Assembly (NCBI RefSeq): GCF_040436345.1
Contig: NC_133223.1
Coordinates: forward strand, 8,412,847 to 8,476,846
DNA: 64,000 bases
Direction of reading: 5' to 3'
Source of the DNA: Pagrus major
Taxonomy: Eukaryota > Chordata > Actinopteri > Spariformes > Sparidae
Shown here piece by piece: positions 1 through 12,000 of the stretch. Below the pieces are notes generated by a model. The model saw nothing but the letters and a program-made list of their open reading frames with translations. It did no database searches and was not told the origin of the DNA. Position numbers and translations under genes: made by a program. Position 1 is the stretch's first letter. The number at the start of each line of letters is the position of its first letter.

Positions 1-673
1 TTCCTCAACCCATGATTGTGAGCTTTTAGCCCAGGCTTGGTGTTTATACTCCCCCACCTCCACTTTTACTTTGTGGAGGTACTTTTCTTACAATCCACGC
101 TCTTCTAATAAAAAGCAAAAATGCAGCCCTCGGGTCAATATTTAGATGGTTACATGAGTCTATGCACATCTGGACACTGCAACTTTTTGGCATTTCTTTG
201 TTGCAAAACTACTTAAGCTCTGATGAGTGATCAGCAGTTACAAGTTCTGTCACAAATTCTGGTTTCGAATGAGGTCTGGACTAAAACCCAGTGGCAGTGT
301 TTGTCTATAGTCACACCTGTGTAGCTACAGCTTTTTGTTCTCCCAGGCTGCAGCTCCAATGCAGACTGCAGCAGGATTTCCTCCAGCATTTCTCTGTTTT
401 ACTGAATTAATTATTTGTCTGTACCTACACAAACCTCCCAGGGCCTGTTGCAGAGAAGCATCTCCAGAGCATGATGCTGCCACAACAGGGTTTAATGGTG
501 GAGACAGAGTGTGTGCCTAGTGATGTGCAGTGCTTGTATTACAGCAAACATACAGTAGGTAACAAGGTTAACAAGGTACATTTATAGTCATTTTTTTTAA
601 ACACAAGGGTTAAAAAAACAAAACTATATTTGAGTCTTTGTGTTACATCTATTTTAGATAATTGAGTGTTGAG

Positions 674-793
674 GTTCAGGAGTCTCTCTGCCTGGGGAGT
701 GAGGCTGCTCTGTAGTCTGGTGGTACAGCAGCAGATACTTCTGTATCTGTTGTCAGATGGCAGCAGGGTGAACAGACTGTGACTGGGTGGGTG
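674..793 (-). mobile_element. LINE ORF2 C-terminal remnant
   Basis: The minus frame reads HSLFTLLPSDNRYRSI followed by TTRLQSSLTPQAERLLN, the recurrent C-terminal signature (LLPSGRRYRS ... FPQAxRLLN) of L2/CR1-like fish LINEs. It is surrounded by stops and has no reverse transcriptase domain in the window. Confidence 0.55.
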
Positions 794-1686
794 TTGTCTT
801 TTAGTATCTTTTGGGATCTGTGCAGACATCTCACTTCCAGAGTGTCCCACATGCCTTTTTGTATTTGTGGCGTTTTCTTCTGCTATAAAGCTTTCACCAC
901 TGAAGTATCGGCTAAACATTGTCATAAGTCTCCTGCTGGCCTCACTCACAACTTTCTAACACAGTTTGAGGATGTCCTTCTCAAGACAGATTTAGTTTCT
1001 GCTGTCATCTGTTTGAATCTTTTTATGATTGCTGTACTCCGAGGGAATCATTCTTGTATCCCTCCCCTGAGAGGTGATGTTGTCAATATGTTGCCATCTT
1101 TGACAGGAAATTGACTAGCCCTTCCAGACCTTCCAGATCCAGCTGTATTTGACCAAAAATCATATCTCACAGTCACACCTTGAATACGCACAGGTGACCT
1201 CAATCCAAAAACATTATGTGAATTCATTTGGCTGCAATAGTGATGCTTCAGGTGCAACATAGTAAAAGGGAGGGAACACTTAATTATGCAATAACTTTTG
1301 TTTTATATTTGTACTTCATTTGGATCCATTTGTAGTGGTTTGTTCTCACTGTTTAAAGCTGCTGTATCTGGTATTCAGCTTAAGATCGGGTTTGACCTGT
1401 AGTGTTAGATGGTATTGCATTATTAATATTGGCTACATTTGGTATAAAATCTGTAAATGCGTGATGAAATTATTGCATTGACAACATAACTACATAAAGC
1501 TGCTGAAAGGAGCTTTCATTTTGTTGATTCTGGCGACCCCTGTGGACAAAAGCGGTGCAAGCTATTTTCCTTTTTCAAACAGCTCTTTGCAGGATGCATG
1601 GCGATGATGTAATCTATCCATTTGTAGCTATGTAAGATTAATAACCGTAATATAATGATGGTGAAACAAAATAAGATTTGTTTTAG

Positions 1687-1747
1687 TGCCGTAAAACCAG
1701 ACTAAAGAGCAGCTTCTTTCCTCAGGCTGTGAGACTCATTAGTCTTG
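1687..1747 (+). mobile_element. second LINE tail, opposite orientation
   Basis: The plus frame reads CRKTRLKSSFFPQAVRL, the same LINE tail motif as at 674-793 but inverted. Too short for subfamily assignment. Confidence 0.5.
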
Positions 1748-1994
1748 ATTTAACAAAAATTGTTTTAATTTTATGACTTATCCGACCCAGATATGTGGTA
1801 ATCCTATGACTTTTAAGAAATGGCCAGTCCTCTCACAGATGGTCACACTTGCTTTTGTAGGTCATATAAGAGCATCAGCATTATAGTGAGACTGCTTCAT
1901 AACCACTCAAAAGTTCCTTTTAGTACATTTAACGGAGGAAAGAAATCAAGAATTGAAATAACACTCAGGGATGATGTGTGTAATGAGTTATAAT

Positions 1995-2559
1995 TAGTGA
2001 TGCATATATACCGGACGTATAAATGATCAGCCTGTTAATGGAAAATTTACATTATCGGTTATCAGCAGACAATAAAATTATAGCCGATAAATAGAACTAA
2101 TAATACAAAGCCAAACCAGTTTAGCTGACTTAACAAGTGCAGCATTTACACACAGTATGTGGTGGTATGCACCTTTAAAGTTGGTTTGCCAGCTGCCAAT
2201 AAACACAGAGAAGAACAACAACTGTTGTCACATTCATGACGTAGAGCTGCTGCACCTGTGTAGAGCCACGCAATGTAGACAAGAGCCAGAGTGAGCGTTG
2301 TTTTTCAAGTTCAGAAGAAGACAACACAATTAAGTTGCAACACGTGTTCCACAAGCGTTCATAAAGGAGGTGGTCTGGGTTTAACACAATAAATGTTATT
2401 AGAGCTATGAATAATAAATCATCCATCTTCGCCTGCTACATATTAACCTCTTTACCCTGCATCAACTACAGGTTATGACCTTATTTTTAAAATGCAAAAA
2501 TGTGAAATTATTATTGGTTATCGGTATCTACTGAAAAAAATCCATATCGTGCATCCCTA
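1995..2559. mobile_element. non-autonomous hAT element with 8-bp target duplication
   Basis: The 565-bp element starts TAGTGATGCA and ends TGCATCCCTA (imperfect inverted termini, consensus TAGGGATGCA). It is flanked on both sides by GTTATAAT (1987-1994 and 2560-2567), a perfect 8-bp duplication typical of hAT insertion. The interior is AT-rich and has no transposase. A 30-bp interior segment (about 2179-2211) recurs inverted at about 6892-6922. Confidence 0.8.
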
Positions 2560-3014
2560 GTTATAATGCATTTTGTTTTTCCAATGATGTACAAAGCTTT
2601 TACATTGTTAGAATGAAATAATTAAGCTGTAAAAGTTGTTTGACAGCTTTTCCTGAAATCAGAGTTTACTTAAGAGAAATTATGGAGCAAGACAAGAAAA
2701 GGGAATCACTTTTCTACAGGGTGCCTACATTTTTAAAATATCTCTTCTGTGACCACACCAAACTAAACCAAAGTATAGATCAGCTACACAATCTTCTGTG
2801 AAATCACAACATCCCCAGAGACGCTCCTTCTTCATCCCTCACCTCTGGTCCACTCTGTCCGGCCCTAAAACACATAAAAGCAAAAACCTAAAAAACTAGT
2901 TTGAAAAGACATGTTCGGGGCACCTTGTTTTTCACATAAACTAACTGCAAATGTACCTCCCAATGGTTGATTGAATACAGGCAGAGAGACCAGTGTGGAA
3001 ATATATGTACACAT

Positions 3015-6000
3015 TTTATTTAGGACAGAGACACAGCCTCGGGGTGAGCAGCAACTGGCTGCAGCGTCTATACAAACAACATTGAGATCATCCTTTCTCA
3101 CACATACATACAGTACATCTACCTACAGGCAAATTCAGAGCCAATTATTTTCCAACACCCCAAAATAAAGGTGTGTACGGAAGGACAGAAGTGGTGGGAA
3201 TTGGCAAAGAAGTCAGGAAATAATGAGGATAAAAAAAAAAATCAGCACACGAAGAATCAAGACAAACTTGAACAGCCTGTTCACAAGTGTTATCTCAACA
3301 ACATATCTGAGTAATTTTTCATTACTAATGACTCACTGTTCAATGCATGCTCTTAATTGACTTTTCCTTCCTTCCATGTCGCCACTGACTTCATTTCTTG
3401 TGGTTTACACATCTTAAGAAAGTTTCAAGAGTCTGATGATGATTTTCATCCAATTTGGCAAATTAACAGGAACCAATCAGTGTGTGGAAAGTAGGAAAAA
3501 AAACATGCAAACTATGACGCACAGCTCAGCGATTTGCAGAATGGTTACTTGTCACTGCAAAGTATGTCATAAATGGGCTTAAACATGCAAAATCTCTCTT
3601 AGAGTCTGCTCTGGAGTCTTCTCAAATTATCTATGGATAGCAAAGAGCGAGTAATCCTCAAACAGCCCTCACAATTCCACAGGCTGGAGGTTCACATCTT
3701 TGTTGTTTAAAGTCTAACACCACCACCCCTCGGTTTCCCATCTTTTTCTGTCACTCTCCATCAGTTGTCACTTAACTACAGAGCTACCCTGATCTTACTT
3801 CTCTTCAAAAACTTCCACCCAAACGCAAACTTTTCCACATACTGATTCGTCACTCTGTCACAAGACATGCAGGGTAAAAGATGAAAATGAAAACCATCTA
3901 AAGCCAGTTCTGATGTTGCTTTGGCTGCATTATAAAGCTCCCCTTCCATTGAACACGGTCACATGAAACTGTGTTGCATGAAAACGACAAATTAAAGGGC
4001 GGTTGTTGTTAGCAAGAGTGACTAACAAGAATATGGTCAGGGAGTGATGGAAAGGCCGGACAGGCTTTTGCACAGTGTACACACCAAAGTCTGTATCTGC
4101 TCAAGAAAAACAGAAAGAGATTATATTTTCATGCAAACAGCAGCGAGTGCAGGCGTCCAGACTGTCTCGTCTGGCTACAAGCTCAGCAGTTTGGCTCTTT
4201 TTCGAACGTTTTGTGTGTTGTCATTGAGACAAAATCACAGAACAGGAAGCAAGCTATTCAAATCCATGGATTAACAGCAAACATTAGCGTTAGCGTTACA
4301 TGTGTGCCACTGAGCTGTTGTTAATAATGTTTTTTAAAATTCAAAAATAACAACAGGGTTTATTCCTTCTTCACTTTTTAACTTTGACAGGAAATAGAAA
4401 GAAAAACACACAGTAAAAGTAAAAACTGTAGGTTTTAAGGCAGCATGGAGAGGCGCCATCAGTTTGAAGTTTCTGACAGCAGCAGTGGTTCATTTAACAT
4501 CGCAGATGTTCAACGCTTTGAAGACATATTGATGCCCCGAGCTCTGAGTTCACAGGCAATATCATACAGCTAAAATCTAGGCGTGTTGTCACGACATTTA
4601 GGTTTATGTCTCGCTGTAGAGGGGCTCCTCTAATATCAACTACACTTTTCAAATCCTAGGGAAAAAGATTGTCAGAGGAGAGTGAAGGGGAGCGCTGACT
4701 TTTGATTGGCAGTCCTGCACTGACAGGCTTGGTAAGGACTCTGCAGCGATCAGTAAGCGACTAAAAAGCTTTTCAATTTAAAAACCCAGAACCTTTTCCA
4801 ACAGGGCCGTCGATCTAAGGTGACGTCGATCTTAGCCCATCAAAGTAACTTTACATCGGAGCTTTTTACTGTACACACTAAATAAGTTAACCCACTCCTA
4901 CAGTGGCAAGAGAGCAACGAAACAAAGTCAGTCATCAGATGACCACTTTATAACAGTATGCATGTACGTATATATTTATATATAGTATGTGAATATGTAC
5001 AGACCTGAAAATATAAACAACAACTCTGTGCATGGCAGGCAAAGGGAACTTTTCTTCATTCATTAAAACACTCAACATGTTACTTTGCAGTCTTGTCATT
5101 CTAGTGTATTAACTTTTGGTTTTAAACAGTGTTTTAAACAAGACACAGGGTGAGTAAAGGGAAACAACACAAAATTAAGTAATGCAACTATGTTGTGCCT
5201 CAGGAGGGTCGAGACAGTGTTGATGTGACTGCTCTGCCGATAACAAACTGGTCTCAAGCAAACAAATGTGACACAAAGGAATAATTTGGGAATTAGAAAA
5301 GTACACAAAAAGTATTTGCCATTTGTTGTCAATGGAGCACATCTGACATCCAAAGCACATCATAGCTTTAGAAAAGAGTTTTGGCCTCCTTGTCCACCAT
5401 GACAGAAATGTTAGTACACTGAAAAGAATCCATTACAAAATAATGTGTCACCAAAAACAGGATTTGGAAAGCATTAACTTGGTCCAAGAAAAATGCTAAA
5501 AACCGAAAAAAAAACAGTGAAGGAAAATTCCCTCCCTATGTTCTTCAAATGCACCCAAAAAACGTTCTACACACACGTACACACAGGCTAGGTTTACAAA
5601 CAACACACACATCTATCACATCCACTCTGACAGAAGGTGGAACTCAGAAAAAGGCACGACTCAGGAGGGTCTCAGTCTGGGAAGTTACTACAGTGAGAGA
5701 GGAGGGAGTTTCTGAGGGCCTCCCTCTACCCAGAAGCTGCGTGGCGATGGCATCACCAACGAATGGACGGGCTGCTCGAGGGTTACTCAAAGTTTAAATC
5801 GACCTCACGAGATCCTCAGATTTGTGCTGCATATGTGGGCCAGTGCAGAGCTGTGGCCTGGACAAGATTCAAATGTCATCAATGAGCTTCAGTCTTTGAG
5901 AAGTTGCAGTGATGTCAGAGGAAGCCAGCGCTTAATTAACTTCAGCGTGACGAAGATCCAACAAACTCTTCCTCTCTTAGAAGACAATGAGCTTGGCAGA

Positions 6001-6073
6001 GTGTTTCAGCTGCTGCTCAGTGTGTTTGTGTGTGTGTGTGTGTTTAATTGTGTTTTGCTGATCAGAGTGGGGA
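3015..6073 (-). other. mphosph8: probable mphosph8 3' UTR
   Basis: About 3 kb after the TGA at 6074 without coding signal. AATAAA on minus occurs at 4359-4364 and 3015-3020, either of which could end the transcript. Pumilio-type octamers (TGTACATA on minus) occur at 4994-5001 and 3004-3011. The block 4960-5000 is a TA-rich low-complexity tract. Confidence 0.4.
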
Positions 6074-9000
6074 TCATTGCAGCTGGACTCTGTACGCAGA
6101 GATGAGGAGCTTGACCTGAGGAAAGAAAAAAGGAGCAGTTAGCATAATCCACAACTGCTTCATCACAATTAACGTTTGCCTTTTAGCCTCTTACACTGAG
6201 TGAGGCAACAATGTGGAAGCTTTGTTTTTTAAAAGCTTTGCATTGGCGGGTTCTACAACCCCTATTTCTAAAAAAGTTTGGACACCTTGTTAAATGTAAA
6301 TAGAAAAAGAAGGGAATCATTTGCAAATCCTTTTTCACCTTTACTTGATTGAATGCAGTACAAAGACAAGACATTTAAACAGGAACTTTAATGATTTTCA
6401 ACCAACTTTGTATCACTACAATGTTGGTAGCAGCTGTACAATGGCAAACTTTTCTCTATTGCCTGCACCCAGAGCCCCCAACTCTTTTACTGTCAAAAAT
6501 CCACCAAATGATGAAAAACACATTATCTGGTGTTTTCTAGAGCTGTTGTATCAACTACAGATTGATATGCCACATTTTTGTATGTGTGCATCCCTGGACA
6601 TAAAAGAGTATAGTCAGATCCTCACACCCCTCACCCGTTACAAGAAAGACTATCTCTCTCTGGTAACGAGTGAGGGGCGTCTCAACAGACTCTGATCAAA
6701 CCTAAAAACATATTTTAGTGTTCTGTTTAGCTGCAATACTATATTGTTTGTTACCAGCCTACCGCCTCGCTGTTTCCTGCTTAAAAACGGACTACAATCG
6801 AAAACCAAGCACCGCCCAGCTCGCAGTCCGTCACCCAGCACGTGCAGCGCAGTGCAATCTGGTTGTTGTAGGTTTTCTACCTTTTCAGCTTCTCTGTGTT
6901 TATTGGCAGCTGGCAAACCAACTTTCAGTTTTGGTGAGAGTTCAATGAGACGACGTCACTAACGACACTATTGGCTGTGTAGTCTTTATAATGACATATC
7001 TTCACAGTCTGATATTTCATTAGTTTTATGACAAAATGAGACTTTTATTGACTTGAAAATTATCTTTTAAATTGACAAACATCATATGTGTGACTCATGG
7101 CACAAGGATCAATCAATTATTTGTCTCCATTCACTACCAGGTCCCATGAGGGCCACCAGAAGGGTCGGGACTTCAGCACTCTATACCGTCAGTCTTAACA
7201 GGGCCTGTTAGAGCATAGCAGCTGTGGTCAGCTTGGACTGTCAGTTACAATTTATTAAGTTTTAACAGTTGAAAACATTTAACAAAATGTCCATAAAAGA
7301 AATGTCAAACAAGACCTGTAGTATATTTCACTCCTCCACCATCCATCTATATACTTGTATGATCCACTTTTATTACATAACACATTTTCACAGAAGTTGG
7401 CTACATAAGCAGCTTCAGTCTCTGTCTTCGCAGTTACTCTGGTGGTCTCCTGCACTTTCATTGGTCAGGAGTGCTACTGTATACTTGCTCACTCATTCGA
7501 AAATTACAAATGGATTCATCTCATTACCTTGACATTACCAAAGTCTGTGTTTTTGTGAAAGTGCATCACCTTGGCTGTTGGTGCCTCTGCTAGACGAATG
7601 AAGAGTCTGTTGATGCCTGGAACCGGGCTGAAGGAGTAGATGAAGTGACTATCCTGAAATGTTTGAGGACAAGAAAGTATACATTAGGAACAAGAAGCAT
7701 TTTCCATGAATAACTTCGATTTTACACATTATGATATTTTGTTATTGTTTTATCTTTTGATCTGTTTCTGTTTTGTATGTTTTCTCTGTCATTTTACCCC
7801 TTTGTATTTTACCAAGTGTTTTCTGTTTGTTCTAATAATCTACTCACAAACTTTTGCTTTTAGTTCAGTGCTGTGTGATTGTCTGCTGTTTTTGTTAAGA
7901 ACCAACCAGGAAGATGGGCAGCTGGAATTTGTCGTTGAGCACCACGGCATGGACGCTGCAGGGTCCGCAGAGCCTGGCTGTGATTTCATTCAGGAAGTTA
8001 GCATGGAAGATGAAGAGGAGGATGCCTGATCCTGGAGTGGGAGGGAGGGACAGAGGTATTGTGGGAGACAAAAAAAATTTAAAAAGGTACAGAGAATATC
8101 AGAAGTCTCTCACAATGTCATCTTCACAGCAGAGGTCCCAAATCTCAAATTGATCAATGACAATGTCATCAGCTCAACAACATAAAACCAAACCACATGT
8201 CTTATGTTATGTGACCTGATAAAGTTGTTTATCAGCTGTAAACATATATGATGAGCTCTAAATTGAAAGTTTGTGTTTTACCCTCAGGTTGAGGCTGTGA
8301 CTTGAAGCCAAACTCCATGGAAAAGTCTGGTCCTTCACAAAGCCTGTGACAGGCGAGAGGGAAGACGGGCTCCAGCAGCACCAGACGAGACTCAAAGTAT
8401 GCTCGGATGGTGTCCTCCGCCACACTGGACAGCCTGAGAGACCAAGAGATGGTCATAAAAAAAACGTTCTAAATGCCATTATGAGCAAAATGCATGAGAA
8501 TACATGATGGATGGATGGACAAGAACACAAACACACATCAAAACGCAGGGATTCGATTTTAAAACTGCTGTGTAACCTTCTGTTTATTGGTCAGTATTAG
8601 TAATATAGTGCTGTATTCAATTTACTGACTTCACCTCTGATGATTTCTTCTAAGTACTCACGTTAAGATTTTTTGCAGACATGCCAAACTGTCATTAATA
8701 AAATATTTTAATTTTTCTTTCTCCTCCAACACACATTGTCTCTGCATGCTTTCGCCACCACTAGTGTTGAGCGAGGGTGGATGCTATGCTTAACACTTAC
8801 ATGCTTATGTGGTCCTTGATGAGGTCATAAACCATCAGACTGTTGCTGAGCTTGGCGAAGTACATGGCCGTGTTCTTGTGTTTGGACAGGATGTTGCAGT
8901 CAGCTCCGTACTCCAGCAGGAGGCGCACTACATCAGCGTTCCCTCTTTTGCATGCCTGAAGTGAAGGACAGGAAACATTTACCAACACAACCTGAGTCCC

Positions 9001-12000
9001 TTGTACAGATCTGACCACTGGAAATTACTCTGGGTAAGAAACCTGAAGGTACATTAAGTGTTTTCATCACAGCCTGTCTCTTTCTCTTGCTTTATCCCCT
9101 GTGACCGAGGATAGATTTGCTATGGTAATATGGCTAATGGTAAAAGTGTGTCATCCAACCTGGTTTTGAGTCTCTAGCTTTAACATATTTGTGACACCTC
9201 TTGGCTCAGGTGTGAAATTGTAAAAAGACACAGAAGTCAAACACAGAAGTTTGTGTGTGAAAGTGAGCATCACCCTCATCAGTGCCGTCTCCCCGCCTAA
9301 TGTCTGAGCGTTGACATAGGAGCCTGCCTCCAGCAGAATTGCAACAGTCGTCAAGAAATTCTGAGAGAAGACAGAAATAAAAAACAAATGAGTGAGGAAA
9401 CAGGACTGTATGATGTGCTGTGAACCACCAGTGTTTTATATTTCAAACCTGCATCAGTTGGTTTTTGGCCACTTTGGGGCAGTTCAACAAGCTGAAATAA
9501 CAACGCTGACATATTATCATGGTCTAAAGATTTTAATGCTAATGTGTTGGCTTATTTAAACATTAAGCAGAGAGTAGCAATATTCCAATATGTAGTCCAA
9601 TATTTACTTTGACTGAACTGTCTTCACCAACTCCTGAAGGAGGGGCTGAGATATCTATTCTAAGAGAAAACCATCATAGTAAATAGTCAAATATAAGGTT
9701 GAGAGGTGATGTTACCTTGTCAGCAGCATGCATCAGGGCTGTGGTGCCATTCTTCTGCCGACCATTCACCCTCACCCCCTTCTTTATCAGCAACCTGAGG
9801 ATGTCGTCCTGCCCCCCCGCTGCTGCGAGCATGCTCAGGGACATACCACTGGCATCCTGTGGACAGAGCAACAGATACAAGGCTACCATGTCACAGATGA
9901 AGAGTGGATGAATAAATGAATAAATAAAATGTATGTCAAAAAAATATTCTGATTTAAAAACCTTGCGTAGACCCACTGGGGAAAATGACCAAGTATTGTC
10001 CCATAGGCCTGATTTTATTTTCACTAACTATTAATTATGTCATAAAGAAAAGGCTACTCCCTAATTGTACATAGTTCTTTTATTTTGCTTCATTAATATT
10101 ATTATAAATACTTTTCTGTGTGTACTTTTGAAAATGACTATTCTAGAATCTATAACGTTGTGCGCAATTTCCAAAACCAACTTGAAATCTATGTGTTATG
10201 TGACATGTGAGGGTGAGAGAGTGCTGAGTTGGTTTATATCTTTTACAAGTGATATAGAAGCACAAATAACAATGCTGGTGTGAATATTTATGATGAGGTG
10301 GATCTATAAATGACTTGTGATATGACGTCAAGGCATCAGGCAGGGCACTTGCATGCTGTATACTTGGCTATCTTGTCACAGGAATGTCCATTCTAGGGCC
10401 TCTCAGACTGGGGAGTCAATCAGTAAACAATGAAAGTCATAATGCAGTAATTGCTCTTCACTGTTCAACAACCTCAGTTGTATTTCAGGAAGCATTTATG
10501 TTCACTTCAATCAGCCTCTGTAGATGATTTATGGATTCTGAAAAAATGCCTGTCCCCCTCAGCAGAAACTGATGTGTGATACAATGTGTAGGTGTTTCTG
10601 CAAAATCAGTGTCAAATAACTGTGCACAAAAAGCCAGGAGGTTTAAGCATGGTTGTTGCTGATATTAGTAATATTTCAAATAGTCACAGTCATTCTGAAA
10701 TTTGATTTGCAGGCTTGCAGGAGCCAGGAGCCAATCTCAGTTGACATTAGGAGGCCTGGTGCAACCTGGACAGGTTGTCAGTCTATCACAGGGTTGGCAG
10801 TTATACACAAACAACCATTCACACAATCTTCTCTACGGGCAATTTAGTACTTGGATTTCTACACTAGGAGCAAACCCACACAGGAACAGCGAGAACATGC
10901 AAAACCTGCCAGGTTAAGACCCAGAATCTTCTTACTGTGATGTAATGTCCAGTGTACCACCCCTAACTATGGATTTACAGGTGAAACACTTCAACTTTCT
11001 AACATTTGTATATTGCTGACATTCACATTGTGAATTCACAAAGCTTCAGCAAGGTTTGTATCTCACAAAGAAAAAAACTTAAGTTTAAAATGAAATGTAT
11101 TCGACTGATGAGAAAAAAACACAAAAAAGCCAACGACAATACATACGTTTAAAATTAAATGCATCATGGAACCCGTTCACATTATGAGCGGGTTATTTCA
11201 GAAAAAAACTTTGTATGGTAGTGAATGGAGAACATTGTAGACCTGCTCCTGTATATTAGCAGCTCACAGAACTGACCAACTCTCCTTTCACATAACTGCA
11301 GTTGTCAATATGAGTAGATATATTGTGATTTTCATCAGTTTTTAGTACCTTTTCTGTGCCGAGTTGGCGCCCATGTTGGTGTTGGTGACGTGTGTTGAGT
11401 GAGACGATGTAGTTCACTGAGCGCTTCAAGACAAAACTAGATGATATTCAACTCAAATCATGACAAACTGCGACCTTCTTGACTAAGAAAATTATCTTTC
11501 AAATTGACAAACATCATATGTATAGTTCATGGTACGAAAAAAGGTCCCATGGGCTGCAATTGAAGAGGTGAGACTTCGGCTCTCTATACACTTGCAAGCT
11601 CAAATCCACTAAACATAGTTTCCTTGGGCACTTTGTATTACAAAAAGTCTGAGTAATCAAATAAAACGCTGAAAATTTGACATTCAACCCAGTAAGAACA
11701 AATAAACCATATCTTTTCATAACAATACAATGTTTTTTAAGTCAAGAAGCATTTTATTGTACAAGCAGAAGTCATAAGATTCTTACAATACTTGATAAGA
11801 GGCATTAACTGAAGGCATCATAATTGCACCAGAATGAACAGTAACACGCACTGTGTGCTTATACAAGAGAAAGAAAGCTATCTACTTTACAGGAAAAAAA
11901 AAGTGTTGATTTGCAACAACAAACAGCAATGGTAGTGTCTAAATGATCATTTATCATTTGAGGACCTCAAACAGCTTCATTTTCCAAACACTGATGTATC

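Larger units (their letters stand above)
1..3014. other. intergenic, repeat-rich region without a recognisable host gene
   Basis: Short open frames here have no matches I recognise except LINE tails (674-793 minus, 1687-1747 plus) and the interior of a hAT element (1995-2559). Nothing else is assignable. Confidence 0.5.

Noticed and set aside
7901-7907. Unusual mphosph8 donor GTTGGT, taken at first as a broken exon
   Set aside because: The only in-frame solution to the following exon (DSHFIYSF) uses it, and human MPP8 has the same exon join; a weak but acceptable GT donor.
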